Below, piece after piece: positions 16,236 through 26,135 of a stretch of 64,000 bases of DNA; positions within the stretch are counted from its first letter, which is position 1; the number at the start of each line of letters is the position of its first letter. The notes beneath the pieces are model-generated. The model had not been told where the DNA came from and did not search any database. It saw only the letters and a list, made by a program, of their open reading frames with translations. The position numbers and the translations under genes are program-made. Origin of the DNA: JABURQ01 sp029243145 (GTDB taxonomy: Bacteria; Planctomycetota; Planctomycetia; Planctomycetales; Planctomycetaceae); contig CBFHYX010000024.1 in NCBI GenBank assembly GCA_965660145.1, forward strand, positions 7,278-71,277, in the 5' to 3' direction.

Positions 16236-16896
16236 GGCGGGCTCTCCAATCAGATTCTCATTGCCAACTCAGAGGGTTGTCTTTTCCCTCATCAAAAATT
16301 ATCAACCCCGGACTCGATGGTCGGCTGTACTAGCCATGGGTCCTTGACTTACATACCATCGTATAACAAAGTCGGGATCGTTTGATTCCTCTCCGCTTCT
16401 CTCCTCAGAAGCTTCCAGAAATCGCTTCATCCCGAATGAGATATCCGTGGGTCACAGACAACTCACTCGGAACCGAAATCAAACACAACTTTGAAGTATT
16501 TCTTCTGCTGCTCAATGTTATGTCCTTTCGAATGCAAACTGTCACAACATCCCTGTTGCGTTCTGAGTTGGGCAAGCCGCCTCAGACATCCGCATCTGAC
16601 CATAAGCATCGACATTCCTGATGTATCGACTTTAGGTTCTTTGAGTGAAGCGCTTGCCAGGACAAATGCAGCAGTTCGTCCAGACACAACGACAGCCCCG
16701 ATTGTGACTGGCGGGGAGAAGCGTAATTCCTTGGAAAATCAGGAGTTACATCGCTTGCTCGCCGGGTGTTCCGGCTAATCACTACAGCCGGACTGTGTCG
16801 CAAGAGAATTGTCGTTGGCGCGCCAAGAGTATTGAGGGCTTTTTGACTATTGAGTCCGATGAGGGTCAGAACGGTCTTTTCTGATGAGGCAGTTGG
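16236..16896. other. 660-bp intergenic region, nothing recognised
   Basis: No family-like protein appears in either strand between the HTH-receiver gene start and the smc stop. Short frames (for example 16382-16621) lack ribosome-binding sites and homology I know. The region next to 16235 probably contains the promoter of the HTH-receiver gene. Confidence 0.5.
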
Positions 16897-19800
16897 TCAG
16901 GCGGCATCGCTGGAAGAGGTCTCTCCCGAACCTGTTGCCGGCTTGAACTCCCCGTTGTCGTTTACCTCATCAAATTTCACCGACATCCGTTTGGAGACTC
17001 CGGATTGCTCCATCGTGACGCCATAAAGGGTATCGCAGACCGTCATTGTCGGTTTGCGGTGTGTGATGATGATAAACTGCGTCGACTCTTGGAACTCTTT
17101 GAGGACATTGATAAAGCGATCAATGTTCGCTTCATCGAGCGCTGCGTCCACTTCGTCCAGGATACAGAACGGACTCGGTTTGCTCTTGAAGATGGACATC
17201 AGCATCGCCACGGCGGTCATCGTTCGCTCACCACCACTTAATAGTGAGATACTGCGTAGCTCTTTTCCGGGAGGCCGAGCCACGATTTCCACACCACATT
17301 CGAGGATATCATTGGGGTCTTCCAGAATGATGTCTCCTTCGCCGCCTCCAAACAATTTACGGAACAGATCGCGGAAGTGCTCGCGGATTGTTGTAAAACT
17401 CTCCTGAAACAGCCGTTTGCTCTCGGTATTGATCTTGCGGATAATCTCTTCCAGTGAATTCCGAGCCTCGACGAGGTCCTCCAATTGGGTGTTTAAAGAG
17501 GTGTATCGATGTTCGAGTTCATCCAGATCGGCGAGACTGTCCGTATCGACCGAGCCCATCAGCTTACGTTTGCGACGAAGACGGTTGACTCGTTCTTCAA
17601 GTTCCGCATGGATGGATTCATAGTCCAGTCCTTCCGGGTAAACCAGTTCGGCAATATCTGCCGGTGTTGATTCGAGCGTGGCGTCGGCTACTTCAGCATC
17701 TTGTGTTGGTTGTTCCTCTGTGCTCAGATCTCTCTGTGACGTTTCAGTAGAGGAGTCAATCACGAGTTCGTTGGTTTCTTCGGAGGTTTCGGATTCCTCG
17801 TAACTGATTTGTTCGGCGTGATATTCGTCCAGATAGGTTCGAATCGCGGAGGCTCGGCTATCGACTACATCTTGGATAACCAGTTGATATTCCTCTTCAA
17901 TCCGCTCCGAGATGGCTTGGATTTGATAATTGAGGTCTCGGAGTTTGATTTCGGCTTGATGGAGTTCGTCGTCGATTTTGCGTCGTTCACCGCGGAGTTC
18001 GTTTTCCTGATGCTGTAATCGTCCGCGTTGGAGACGCGCTTCATCTTTGGCCACCAACAGAGCTTCCGCACGCAGAGACAGATCTTGCTCTTCCAGATGT
18101 AGTTCCGAGAGTTCCGCTTCGATATTCAGTACGGTTAGCATGGCCTCACGATTTGCGGCACAAACTTGATCGTAACGCCGGTTGGCGTCGGATTGTTGCT
18201 GTTCTCGTAATTTGAGATCATCGAGGATTCGTTCGTAGGTCTGCTTCAGGCTGATGACTCGCTCTTCCTGCTTGGCGAGTTCGAGTTTGTCGTCTGCCAA
18301 TTGGCGATCGTGTTCATGGAGTTGCGATTCGACGGACGTTTCTTCTTCTTCAATCTTGCCGATTTGTGTCTGTAGCTCTTCCAGTGAGTTCACAAAGGAT
18401 TTGAATTGTTCTTCAACGGTCAAGCTTTCAGTGTCTAATTCGACGATTCTAGACTCTGCCTTCTGGACGGATTCGTGGATCGTCGATAATGTCTGTTGCC
18501 GGCGTGAGAGCTCTCCTTCGGAACCCCCCGCAACATTCTTAACTTCACCGAGAGTCTCTCTTGCCTTTTGCAGATTCCGTCGAGAATCTTCGACTTTTTG
18601 CTGAAGTTGTAAAATGTCACGTTCCAGGTCGCCGACGCGTGTCTCTTCAAAGTCAATTCGATCATCGAACTTCGTCAGATCAATTTTGAGTCGTCGCAAT
18701 TCACTACGTCGAGAGAGAATTGCCGATTCCTGACTCATTGTACCGACGAAAAGCGTGCCGTCTGATTCGAGTAGTTCACCTTGCAACGTAACGAATCTCA
18801 GATTCTGCTCACGGTCTGACTCTTGCATCAATCGCATCGCGACTTGCAGCGTCTCAACGACCCAGGTGTTTCCGAGTAATTCGGTCGCCAGTGCATCATT
18901 GGAGGTGGTTGTGTTCACGAGTCGGTCGGCACGCGTGATGACACCCGGTTCGTCGTTGAGAGCAGACGACTTTTGTACTGTCGTTTGATTGTCGGAGAGG
19001 GGCCGAAAACCAACTCGTCCAGAAATGGGACTTTTGTCGTGTTTCAGGTAGTCAACGAGCGGCCCAAGTTCATCAATCAGGACCAACCCGGCCTTGCTGC
19101 CCAGTGCCAATTCAATCAGAGGCGCATGTTCGAGATCGACTTCAAAGCGGTCGGCCACACTTCCTTGAATATGATTCCAAGGTGAGAGATCGGTTGATCG
19201 CGAGCGTTCGAGAATCTCCTGGACTCCGATGCCGAGTCCTTCCTGCCGACTTTCCAAGTCTTCCAAGACCGATTTTCGAGCTCGTGCCGCAGACCGTTCT
19301 TCCCGTAAACGGGTCACGTTTTGTTTGAGTTCTGTGAGGGTTTGTCTGTCTGTTTCACGCTGATTGAGTAGTTGGGAAACACGCTCCTCAGCCATTTTAA
19401 CCGCTTCGGTGGCAGTACGCACTTCGGCATGTTGTTGCAGTAAGTCTTCTTCAATCGAAGTGATCTTGGCTTCGAGTTCTGCTTGCTCGCGTTGTCCCTG
19501 ACGCGATGATGATTCGAGATGAGCGCGTTGGTCGGCAATGTTCTCCAGTCGAGATTTTGCTTCGGCCTGGGCGCGAGTTTCCGCCAACAGTTTCTGGCGT
19601 AACGATTCGACATTTTGACGGAGTGTCTTCAATGCCTGAATTTGGGATTCGACCGAATTCTGTTTTTGGAGGATGGACAGCTTGAGTGTTTCGTACTCAC
19701 TCGATTGCTCGTGGAGGAGCGACTTTGTTCTCTCCATCTCTTGTTGTGCTTCGTTGGCTCGGTTGCCGGCGATCTGTCGCTGTTTGCGTAGGCGGACCGT

Positions 19801-20748
19801 TTCCGTATCCATCTCAAGCCGACGTGCTGTCTGATGGCGAATTGTTGTCTGATGAGCGGTGATTTTTTGACGGTACTGGTTGGCTTCCCGTTCGACATCA
19901 CGCAGTTGATCATCGATTTGGCTGATCGATTGATCGAGTGTTTTCAGTTGCTCGTCAATCAAGTTCTGACGCTCGGTCAGATTCGTTTGAGCCTCTTGAG
20001 ACGCTTTCAAGGTTTGGCTGTGTCCTGAATGGAGTGAACTGAAATGTCGATATTCGTCGGCAGACAGTCCCAACCATAACCCCTTGAGTTCCTCTGAAAA
20101 TTCTCGATATTTGGCGGCTTTCGCGGCTTGTGAACGCCGAGAGACAAGCTGTGCTTCAAGACTGTCGACAATGTCGGTCAAGCGTTTCAAATTCTGATCG
20201 ACTCGTTCCAGCTTACGTTCGGCTTCAGCTTTACGTCCTTTAAACCGACTGATGCCTGCGGCTTCTTCAAAAACCGCTCGACGTTTGGCGGGATTTGATT
20301 GGAGGATCTGGTCAACACGACCTTGCTCGATGATGCAGTACGCCGAGACGCCGATTCCCGACCCGGAGAGCATGTCTTTGATGTCTCGAAGTCGAGCAGT
20401 TTGATTATTGAGTAAATACTCGGCATCGCCGCTGCTCCAGATGCGACGACCAATTTTTACTTCTTGGTGTTCGGTGGGCAGAAAACCGCTCGAATTATCG
20501 AACGTCAGTGTGGCTTCCGCAAATCCGGCTCCCTTTCGACCACTAGAGCCGTTAAAGATGACATCGGTCATCTCTTTCCCACGTAAGCTCTTCGCAGATT
20601 GGTTTCCTAGAATCCATTTCACCGCATCGACGACATTACTTTTTCCCGACCCGTTCGGCCCCACCACTCCGGTGATGCCGGGAGAGAAGGCGAAACTGGT
20701 TTTGTCGGCGAAGCTTTTAAAGCCGATGACATCCAGTGACTTCAGCAT
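16897..20748 (-). CDS. smc: Chromosome segregation protein SMC
   Basis: The 1283-residue protein has the standard SMC plan: N-terminal head with MLKSLDVIGFKSFADKT and Walker A GPNGSGKSN, coiled coil, a hinge around residues 510-680, returning coiled coil, then the C-terminal head with signature LSGGERTMTAVAML and Walker B FCILDEVDAALDEAN. It acts with ScpAB to organise and segregate the chromosome. The ATG at 20748 matches the family start; a TTG at 20772 would add 8 residues. Oddities are an acidic Ser/Thr/Glu-rich insert near residues 978-1035 in the second coiled coil (ETSEETNELVIDSSTETSQR and onward) and a Ser-rich C-terminal tail. The FlgI-like lipoprotein gene lies just upstream on the same strand. 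Confidence 0.95.
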   Translation of the reverse strand: MLKSLDVIGFKSFADKTSFAFSPGITGVVGPNGSGKSNVVDAVKWILGNQSAKSLRGKEMTDVIFNGSSGRKGAGFAEATLTFDNSSGFLPTEHQEVKIGRRIWSSGDAEYLLNNQTARLRDIKDMLSGSGIGVSAYCIIEQGRVDQILQSNPAKRRAVFEEAAGISRFKGRKAEAERKLERVDQNLKRLTDIVDSLEAQLVSRRSQAAKAAKYREFSEELKGLWLGLSADEYRHFSSLHSGHSQTLKASQEAQTNLTERQNLIDEQLKTLDQSISQIDDQLRDVEREANQYRQKITAHQTTIRHQTARRLEMDTETVRLRKQRQIAGNRANEAQQEMERTKSLLHEQSSEYETLKLSILQKQNSVESQIQALKTLRQNVESLRQKLLAETRAQAEAKSRLENIADQRAHLESSSRQGQREQAELEAKITSIEEDLLQQHAEVRTATEAVKMAEERVSQLLNQRETDRQTLTELKQNVTRLREERSAARARKSVLEDLESRQEGLGIGVQEILERSRSTDLSPWNHIQGSVADRFEVDLEHAPLIELALGSKAGLVLIDELGPLVDYLKHDKSPISGRVGFRPLSDNQTTVQKSSALNDEPGVITRADRLVNTTTSNDALATELLGNTWVVETLQVAMRLMQESDREQNLRFVTLQGELLESDGTLFVGTMSQESAILSRRSELRRLKIDLTKFDDRIDFEETRVGDLERDILQLQQKVEDSRRNLQKARETLGEVKNVAGGSEGELSRRQQTLSTIHESVQKAESRIVELDTESLTVEEQFKSFVNSLEELQTQIGKIEEEETSVESQLHEHDRQLADDKLELAKQEERVISLKQTYERILDDLKLREQQQSDANRRYDQVCAANREAMLTVLNIEAELSELHLEEQDLSLRAEALLVAKDEARLQRGRLQHQENELRGERRKIDDELHQAEIKLRDLNYQIQAISERIEEEYQLVIQDVVDSRASAIRTYLDEYHAEQISYEESETSEETNELVIDSSTETSQRDLSTEEQPTQDAEVADATLESTPADIAELVYPEGLDYESIHAELEERVNRLRRKRKLMGSVDTDSLADLDELEHRYTSLNTQLEDLVEARNSLEEIIRKINTESKRLFQESFTTIREHFRDLFRKLFGGGEGDIILEDPNDILECGVEIVARPPGKELRSISLLSGGERTMTAVAMLMSIFKSKPSPFCILDEVDAALDEANIDRFINVLKEFQESTQFIIITHRKPTMTVCDTLYGVTMEQSGVSKRMSVKFDEVNDNGEFKPATGSGETSSSDAA

Positions 20749-20850
20749 CAGTGGGTTCCGGGTTTGTGACAAAACGGAACGCCGGGTAAGACGCTCCGTT
20801 CGGAAATTGGTAACAGGAGTGGGAAGACGATCATCTTCCCATCAGAAAGA

Positions 20851-22884
20851 TTACTTCTCAGATTTCTTGAATAGTGAGAAAGGGCTGGGGTAGAGTGATT
20901 CACGCTCTCCTCGATTGAAAAAATCTGATTTCGGTTTGGGTTTTTCTTCGGTCATTGATTCTTTGACAGAGGCGTCTTCTGTCATGGAGGGAACTGTGGC
21001 CGTTGCCGACGACTCTTCTTCAGGAGTTGTCACATCTGCAGAACTTGCCTCACCGACTTCTTCTGACTCGACAGATTCAGAACCTGCCAGCGATGCTTCG
21101 TTCGCCTCGATCTCGAAATCTTCCTCTTCTATAGTCTGATCAGAATCGGGATTGTCGTCGTTGAAAATATTCGGTGCCATGGTCGGTCGGCCGATGCGTG
21201 ACTTCTTCTGGTAGGAGGCTTTGAATTCTTCGTCGGGTCGAATGTAAACACGACCGGCTCTCGGAAGCGCATCAAATTCCAGTCGGCTGACAAGATTGGA
21301 TGAATTTCGGACCTGAATCAGGAGTTGCGCAACATCCGGGTAGCTGGCACCGAGTTCGGAGACGGCTCGAATGACGGCGGGAACATTGTTGGGGACAACA
21401 CGACGTTCCGTTTCGTCAACAGTAATGCGAGCGATGGTGATGGTCTTTTCTCCCGCACGACCGGTCACCATGATATCTTTTCCGGCCCGACCGATCAGGG
21501 GCATGTTGAACTGTTGACCGGTCCCATAGACGACAATTTCCGCCATTTTACGACGTGTCATATGGACCATCGGATCGCCTTCCACATCAAGAACGTGGAG
21601 ACGGAAACCGGAGTGCATCAATTCGCCACGCACGAATGGATCGTTAGGGTCGAGTGATTTCAGTGATCGGAAAGCCCCATACCGGGTTTCCGCTGAGTCT
21701 CCATCTAATAAGTCTCGCAACGCCATGAAGGCGTCGGAATCATCGACCACAGCCAGAGCCGCCAATGAGAAAATTCGGAAGGCGGGTTCTTCTTTGGCTG
21801 TCTTGGCGAGCACTTCAATACCAGAAGGATCTTCCAGGTACGCCAAAGCGATGGCTGAGTAAAACTGGACTTCCAAAGAAGGGTTCTTGAGTCCGGTTTT
21901 CAAAACTTCAAGAGCCGGTTTACCGATGGCTTCAAGTTGAATTGAAGCCTTTTCCGACGTGACCGGGTTTTGCAGATCGTCTGCGAGAGTTTGCATGCGG
22001 ACTCGTTCGGCGACTTCAGATTCTTTCAGAGTCATATTTCTAATGACAGAAACGTAGCGAGGGTAGTTATCTTTATAGCGGCTGTGAATCATCAGTTCGA
22101 TGAGTTCATTCGTTTTTGCCTCCGCCAACGGAATCCGTTGACCTTCCAATTGATAGTCGAAGAATCGAGTTCCGACGCGATTGGCAATACGGTATGACAT
22201 ACGCTCGCTACGGTAAGCATTTCTCAGCAACAGCGACATGTTCCGGTCGCGAAGTGACATGCCTCCACTCAGGACCCGACCGCGAACGAGTGTTCCCAAG
22301 TCTTCTCCATCTTTTTCGGAGTCAGTGGTCGTTCCTGTCAGGATTGGGCCGGCGGCTTTCGCAAAAATATGCCCTTCCAGCATCCCTTCCCCTTGAATGA
22401 ATGCTTGTTCGCTCAAGTAGGTTTCCAAGAGACGGCCGCCATTCAAACTGGTCGTTTCTGATTCACCCGGCACACGAACTTCCACATCGAAACGCTCACC
22501 TTTTTTGACCAGTGGAGGAAGGTATGCTCTGACGAGGACCAAGGCTGTGCTTTTCGATCGTAAGATTTGATTGGGATTACTGATATTACGGCGTCGCATA
22601 TCTTCGATGAGTCGAGCGCGGTATGGCGAAACAGGCGGGTCACCACCTGTTCCCGGAAGCCCCGTGACTAAACCGACACCCTCCAAAATCACGACATTCA
22701 GATTACCGACGTTCACGTATTCGCTAATCAGCGGTGTCTCGACTTTCGTCTGAGTTTCATCGGCGAGGGACTTATTATCCTTCTCTTCCGGAGTTTGAGA
22801 GCGGAAGTTCATCAGGTCGAGTTGCCCGCATCCGCTTAACAAAAGTAGACAACTGGCGGCAAGAGTTGAGCTGAATTTCAACAT
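20851..22884 (-). CDS. Lipoprotein with FlgI (P-ring)-like domain and HEAT-like repeats
   Basis: The ATG at 22884 has AGGAG 8 bases upstream and starts a lipoprotein signal with lipobox LSGC (Cys 19). Residues ~50-210 resemble the flagellar P-ring protein FlgI: VGLVTGLPGTGGD, SKSTALVLVRAYLPPLVKKG, FDVEVRVPGESETTSLNGG. A middle region (~330-440) has alternating HEAT-like helices (ALEVLKTGLKNPSLEVQFYS, AFRIFSLAALAVVDDSDAF). A second FlgI-like stretch follows (TERRVVPNNVPAVIRAVSEL), then an acidic low-complexity tail. No other flagellar genes are nearby. It could be a divergent P-ring protein or an envelope protein that reuses the fold. Confidence 0.75.
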   Translation of the reverse strand: MLKFSSTLAASCLLLLSGCGQLDLMNFRSQTPEEKDNKSLADETQTKVETPLISEYVNVGNLNVVILEGVGLVTGLPGTGGDPPVSPYRARLIEDMRRRNISNPNQILRSKSTALVLVRAYLPPLVKKGERFDVEVRVPGESETTSLNGGRLLETYLSEQAFIQGEGMLEGHIFAKAAGPILTGTTTDSEKDGEDLGTLVRGRVLSGGMSLRDRNMSLLLRNAYRSERMSYRIANRVGTRFFDYQLEGQRIPLAEAKTNELIELMIHSRYKDNYPRYVSVIRNMTLKESEVAERVRMQTLADDLQNPVTSEKASIQLEAIGKPALEVLKTGLKNPSLEVQFYSAIALAYLEDPSGIEVLAKTAKEEPAFRIFSLAALAVVDDSDAFMALRDLLDGDSAETRYGAFRSLKSLDPNDPFVRGELMHSGFRLHVLDVEGDPMVHMTRRKMAEIVVYGTGQQFNMPLIGRAGKDIMVTGRAGEKTITIARITVDETERRVVPNNVPAVIRAVSELGASYPDVAQLLIQVRNSSNLVSRLEFDALPRAGRVYIRPDEEFKASYQKKSRIGRPTMAPNIFNDDNPDSDQTIEEEDFEIEANEASLAGSESVESEEVGEASSADVTTPEEESSATATVPSMTEDASVKESMTEEKPKPKSDFFNRGERESLYPSPFSLFKKSEK

Positions 22885-23243
22885 GAAAAAGTCTCCTGGA
22901 CGACACGGTGCGGCAATCATTGCACGCAACAATCGACGGAAAAGTGTGAAGGTCACTGGATTGGATTTAGGATTTGGATTTCGACGGAAACGTCGAAGAA
23001 AGGTGTCTTTAATTGGGTTGCCGGTTCGGAAAAGAACCTGCGGAAGGACCGGAAACATAAGATCCGGGCAGAATCTGGTCAAGATCACTCTGAAGTTCTC
23101 ATCGGCGCAGAAAATTCTTCAACGGATCAGGCCATGTCAATCTGATTCCCGCAGACAATTCCTCTTCAGGCAGTCGATTCAGCGAATTTTCTCCGAAATA
23201 CAAAGGAAATCGCCTAAATTTGCCTCCTTTCATGGGTTGCGCC
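22885..23243. other. Divergent intergenic region between FlgI-like gene and feo operon
   Basis: This holds the upstream regions of the minus-strand lipoprotein gene and the plus-strand feo operon. I see no gene, including no convincing small ORF with a ribosome-binding site. The feo promoter and palindromic operator lie at its right edge and are listed separately. Confidence 0.5.
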
Positions 23244-23273
23244 TTGTGACCTTCAGTCTATGCAGGCTAAAAT
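23244..23273 (+). promoter_or_regulatory. Possible sigma-70-type promoter of the feo operon
   Basis: A -35-like TTGTGA (23244-23249) and -10-like TAAAAT (23268-23273) are separated by 18 bp. Transcription would start near 23280, immediately before the palindrome at 23285. Prediction by eye only. Confidence 0.4.
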
Positions 23274-23284
23274 CCGATAGTTAT

Positions 23285-23299
23285 TGAGACTGAGTCTCA
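23285..23299. promoter_or_regulatory. Fur-like operator upstream of feo operon
   Basis: TGAGACTGAGTCTCA is a perfect 7-1-7 palindrome (TGAGACT, G, AGTCTCA). It has the same geometry as the classical Fur box core TGATAATnATTATCA. It sits 21 bp before the first feoA start and just after the putative promoter, so iron-dependent repression by a Fur-family regulator is the natural reading. Confidence 0.65.
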
Positions 23300-23319
23300 G
23301 TCGTCAGGAAGGATCATTC

Positions 23320-23565
23320 ATGGCAACCGATTCCGTATCACAAATAGTACCCATCGAACTTCTCCGTCAGGGGGAGCGAGGGCTCATCCATGATTTGGAT
23401 GGCAACGAAGAGGTCATTCATCGGCTTGCTGAGTTGGGACTTCGTGAACAGGTGGAACTCACCATGATTCTGCAAGGACAACCTTGTATTGTGTGCGTCG
23501 GTGATCACCGATTAACTCTGCGACTCGATCCAAGTCTGACGATTTTTGTTGAGGTCTCCCACTGA
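23320..23565 (+). CDS. feoA: FeoA-domain ferrous iron transport protein (first copy)
   Basis: The ATG at 23320 has AGGAAGGA upstream; the longer frame to 23284 runs across the operator and is unlikely. The 81-residue SH3-like FeoA domain reads IVPIELLRQGERGLIHDL, then VIHRLAELGLREQVELTMIL and HRLTLRLDPSLTIFVEV, the usual 'L..G..g.I..l.G....RL.elGl..G..v' pattern. FeoA is a small cytosolic partner of FeoB. Here two feoA genes precede feoB, a doubling seen in several phyla. Iron control by the upstream palindrome is likely. Confidence 0.9.
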   Translation: MATDSVSQIVPIELLRQGERGLIHDLDGNEEVIHRLAELGLREQVELTMILQGQPCIVCVGDHRLTLRLDPSLTIFVEVSH

Positions 23566-23593
23566 CCCGCCTTTGCGGAAAAGTTCTCTACTT

Positions 23594-23839
23594 ATGGAAG
23601 CTCGCGCCTCTCGATTGTTAACCGATCTCCGTCCGGGAGACTCCGCGATCATTGCGGAAATTATCGGTGATGATTCCCTCTCGATCCGTTTAATGGAAAT
23701 GGGGCTGTTAGAAGGGGAATCGGTTTCCCTCATCGGCTATGCACCGCTCGGCGATCCTATTGAATTTGAGATCCGCGGTTATCGAATTTCTCTGCGTGCC
23801 GCAGAGGCCCAACGAGTCTGTCTTGAAGCCATTTCCTGA
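23594..23839 (+). CDS. feoA: FeoA-domain ferrous iron transport protein (second copy)
   Basis: This 81-residue FeoA domain begins 28 bp after the first copy: LLTDLRPGDSAIIAEIIG, SIRLMEMGLLEGESVSLIGY, DPIEFEIRGYRISLRAAEA. The last motif (Gly-Tyr-x-hydrophobic-Ser-Leu-Arg) is closer to standard FeoA than in copy one, which has HRLTLRL. The ATG at 23594 fits the family; upstream codons to 23546 overlap the first gene and are rejected. The two copies are divergent enough to be subfunctional partners of FeoB rather than a fresh duplication. Confidence 0.9.
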   Translation: MEARASRLLTDLRPGDSAIIAEIIGDDSLSIRLMEMGLLEGESVSLIGYAPLGDPIEFEIRGYRISLRAAEAQRVCLEAIS

Positions 23840-23873
23840 TTTCGACCCTCCCGCTTTCGGTCCTACCATATTA

Positions 23874-26135
23874 ATGTCTGCAAACTCCGACTCCAAAACG
23901 TCCAATCCTGATTCCAGTTCCTCCGAAACGGTAAAGCCAACTCGGAAAACGGTCGCCCTCATTGGAAACCCAAATACGGGTAAAAGTACGCTGTTCAATG
24001 CGCTTTCGGGAATGAAAGCTCGCACCGGGAATTATCCCGGCGTCACCGTCGAGAAGAAAGTCGGCAAGGTTGTCTGGAATCATCGGGAAATTGACCTCGT
24101 CGATCTTCCCGGCACTTACAGTCTCTCACCACGATCTCCCGATGAGTTGGTCTCGGTCGATGTTCTACTCGGACGGCAGGAAGGTGTTTCTGCCGTTGAT
24201 GCTGTTGTCTGCATTGTTGATGCCTCCAACCTCGAACGAAATTTGTATCTCGTCAGCCAGTCACTCGACTTGGGGCTACCGACGGTTGTAGTCCTTAACA
24301 TGATGGATGTTGCCCGGTCCAATGGAATCAGCGTTGATGCCGAAGAACTTGCCAAGAGGTTAGAATTACCCGTTATTACGACCGAAGCGCATCGTCGCAA
24401 GAATGTTGAGGTCGTCAAGCAGGCCATTGCCGACTCGGTGGATCGCCCGTTACGCACTCCCGAATCATTGTTTCCAGACGAGTTTTATGCTGAAGCCGGC
24501 CAGCTTCGTGAATCGTTACGAACTCACAAAGATATCGACATTCCTCAATTTCTCGCGCAACGATTATTGATTGATCGTGGCGGTCAGATCGAACAGGAAC
24601 TGACGGACTCATCCGCTGCCGGGCAACAGATCAAGTCAGACTTGGAAGCCGCGCGAGAACGACTTGCCGCCGCGAATTGTCGTGTCCCGGCGATTGAAGC
24701 TCGCGTCCGATATGGATGGGCGCGTGAAATCTTGGACGGAGTGGTGACGCATCCTGCCGAACGTCCCGCTTCCAAAAGTGACGCTCTGGATCGATATCTG
24801 ACGCATCGTGTGTTCGGGCTGTTTGTCTTTGCCGCATTGATGATGCTGGTCTTTCAGACTATTTACACTTGGGCTGGCCCCTTGATGGATCAGATTGAAA
24901 CGGGGCAGGGATTTGTCGCGGGGATTGTTGAAGGTGTTTTGCCGCCGGGACCACTGCGGTCACTATTAGTGGATGGCATCATTGCTGGAGTGGGCGGCGT
25001 GCTCATTTTCTTACCTCAAATATGCTTGCTGTTTTTATTCATTGCGACGCTCGAAGACTGCGGCTATATGTCTCGGGCCGCGTTTTTAATGGACCGGTTT
25101 ATGGCCAAGTTGGGGCTCAGCGGAAAATCATTTGTACCGTTGATGTCGTCGTTTGCTTGTGCGGTTCCGGGAGTGATGGCCACCCGTGTGATTGAAAGTC
25201 GGCGTGATCGATTTGTGACCATTTTGGTCGCACCACTCATGAGTTGTTCAGCACGGTTGCCGGTCTACCTGTTGCTCATCAAAGCATTCATTCCCGAACA
25301 AACATTGGCGCTCGGTCTGGGGTTGCAAGGGACCGTGCTATTCCTGATGTATGCGATTGGCGCCTTGGTGGCGATTCCCGTTGCTTGGGGACTTAAGAAG
25401 CTCTTTTTTCCCGGTGAAACACCCCACTTTGTGATGGAACTGCCCAGTTATAAAGTTCCTTCTGTTCGGGTGATATTTGATCGGGTTTTCGACCGTGGAA
25501 AAGCGTTTGTGGTGAGAGCAGGCACTTTGATCTTTGCCACAACCATCGTAATTTGGGCGCTCGGATATTATCCCGGCGATCATTCCAAGCAATACGAACT
25601 GCAACGCTCGATTGTGGCCACAGAGACCATTCTGGAGTCGAACCCCGATAATGCGGAACTCCTAGAAGTCACCTTGGAAGATCTCGAAAATGAATATCAC
25701 ACTGTCAGCTCTCGATTGATTGCCGGTAGCGCATTGGGACAAATGGGACATGCCATTGAACCGATCGTAAAGCCGCTCGGTTGGGATTGGCGAATTGGAG
25801 TCGGGGCCATTGCTTCATTTCCCGCGCGTGAAGTGATTATTTCGACGTTGGGGACGATCTATTCTCTCGGCGGTGATGTCGATGAAGAAAGCGAAGGTTT
25901 GATGGGCGCGTTGCGGACTTCCAAATGGCCCGATGGCACCAATGTTTACAACATACCTGTGGCACTGTCGATCATGGTCTTCTTTGCCTTATGTGCTCAG
26001 TGTGCGGCAACGTTGATGGTCATCAAACGAGAGACCAACAGTTGGCGTTGGCCGATCTTCAGTTTTGTCTACATGACAGTCCTCGCCTATATCGGTGCAT
26101 TAATCACCTATCAAGTCGGCAGTTTGTGGTTATAA
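23874..26135 (+). CDS. feoB: Ferrous iron transport protein B (GTPase-permease)
   Basis: The 753-residue protein moves Fe2+ across the cytoplasmic membrane. The N-terminal G domain has G1 GNPNTGKST (31-39), G2 around NYPGVTVEKK, G3 DLPGTYSL and G4 NMMD, followed by the helical guanine-dissociation region. The membrane part has Gate motifs such as IFLPQICLLFLFIATLEDCG (Cys in the pore region), SFACAVPGVMATR and a second gate, SCSARLPVYLLLI. The ATG at 23874 gives the normal FeoB length with a Ser-rich cytosolic leader; the frame extends to 23739 over feoA. Third gene of the operon. Confidence 0.95.
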   Translation: MSANSDSKTSNPDSSSSETVKPTRKTVALIGNPNTGKSTLFNALSGMKARTGNYPGVTVEKKVGKVVWNHREIDLVDLPGTYSLSPRSPDELVSVDVLLGRQEGVSAVDAVVCIVDASNLERNLYLVSQSLDLGLPTVVVLNMMDVARSNGISVDAEELAKRLELPVITTEAHRRKNVEVVKQAIADSVDRPLRTPESLFPDEFYAEAGQLRESLRTHKDIDIPQFLAQRLLIDRGGQIEQELTDSSAAGQQIKSDLEAARERLAAANCRVPAIEARVRYGWAREILDGVVTHPAERPASKSDALDRYLTHRVFGLFVFAALMMLVFQTIYTWAGPLMDQIETGQGFVAGIVEGVLPPGPLRSLLVDGIIAGVGGVLIFLPQICLLFLFIATLEDCGYMSRAAFLMDRFMAKLGLSGKSFVPLMSSFACAVPGVMATRVIESRRDRFVTILVAPLMSCSARLPVYLLLIKAFIPEQTLALGLGLQGTVLFLMYAIGALVAIPVAWGLKKLFFPGETPHFVMELPSYKVPSVRVIFDRVFDRGKAFVVRAGTLIFATTIVIWALGYYPGDHSKQYELQRSIVATETILESNPDNAELLEVTLEDLENEYHTVSSRLIAGSALGQMGHAIEPIVKPLGWDWRIGVGAIASFPAREVIISTLGTIYSLGGDVDEESEGLMGALRTSKWPDGTNVYNIPVALSIMVFFALCAQCAATLMVIKRETNSWRWPIFSFVYMTVLAYIGALITYQVGSLWL

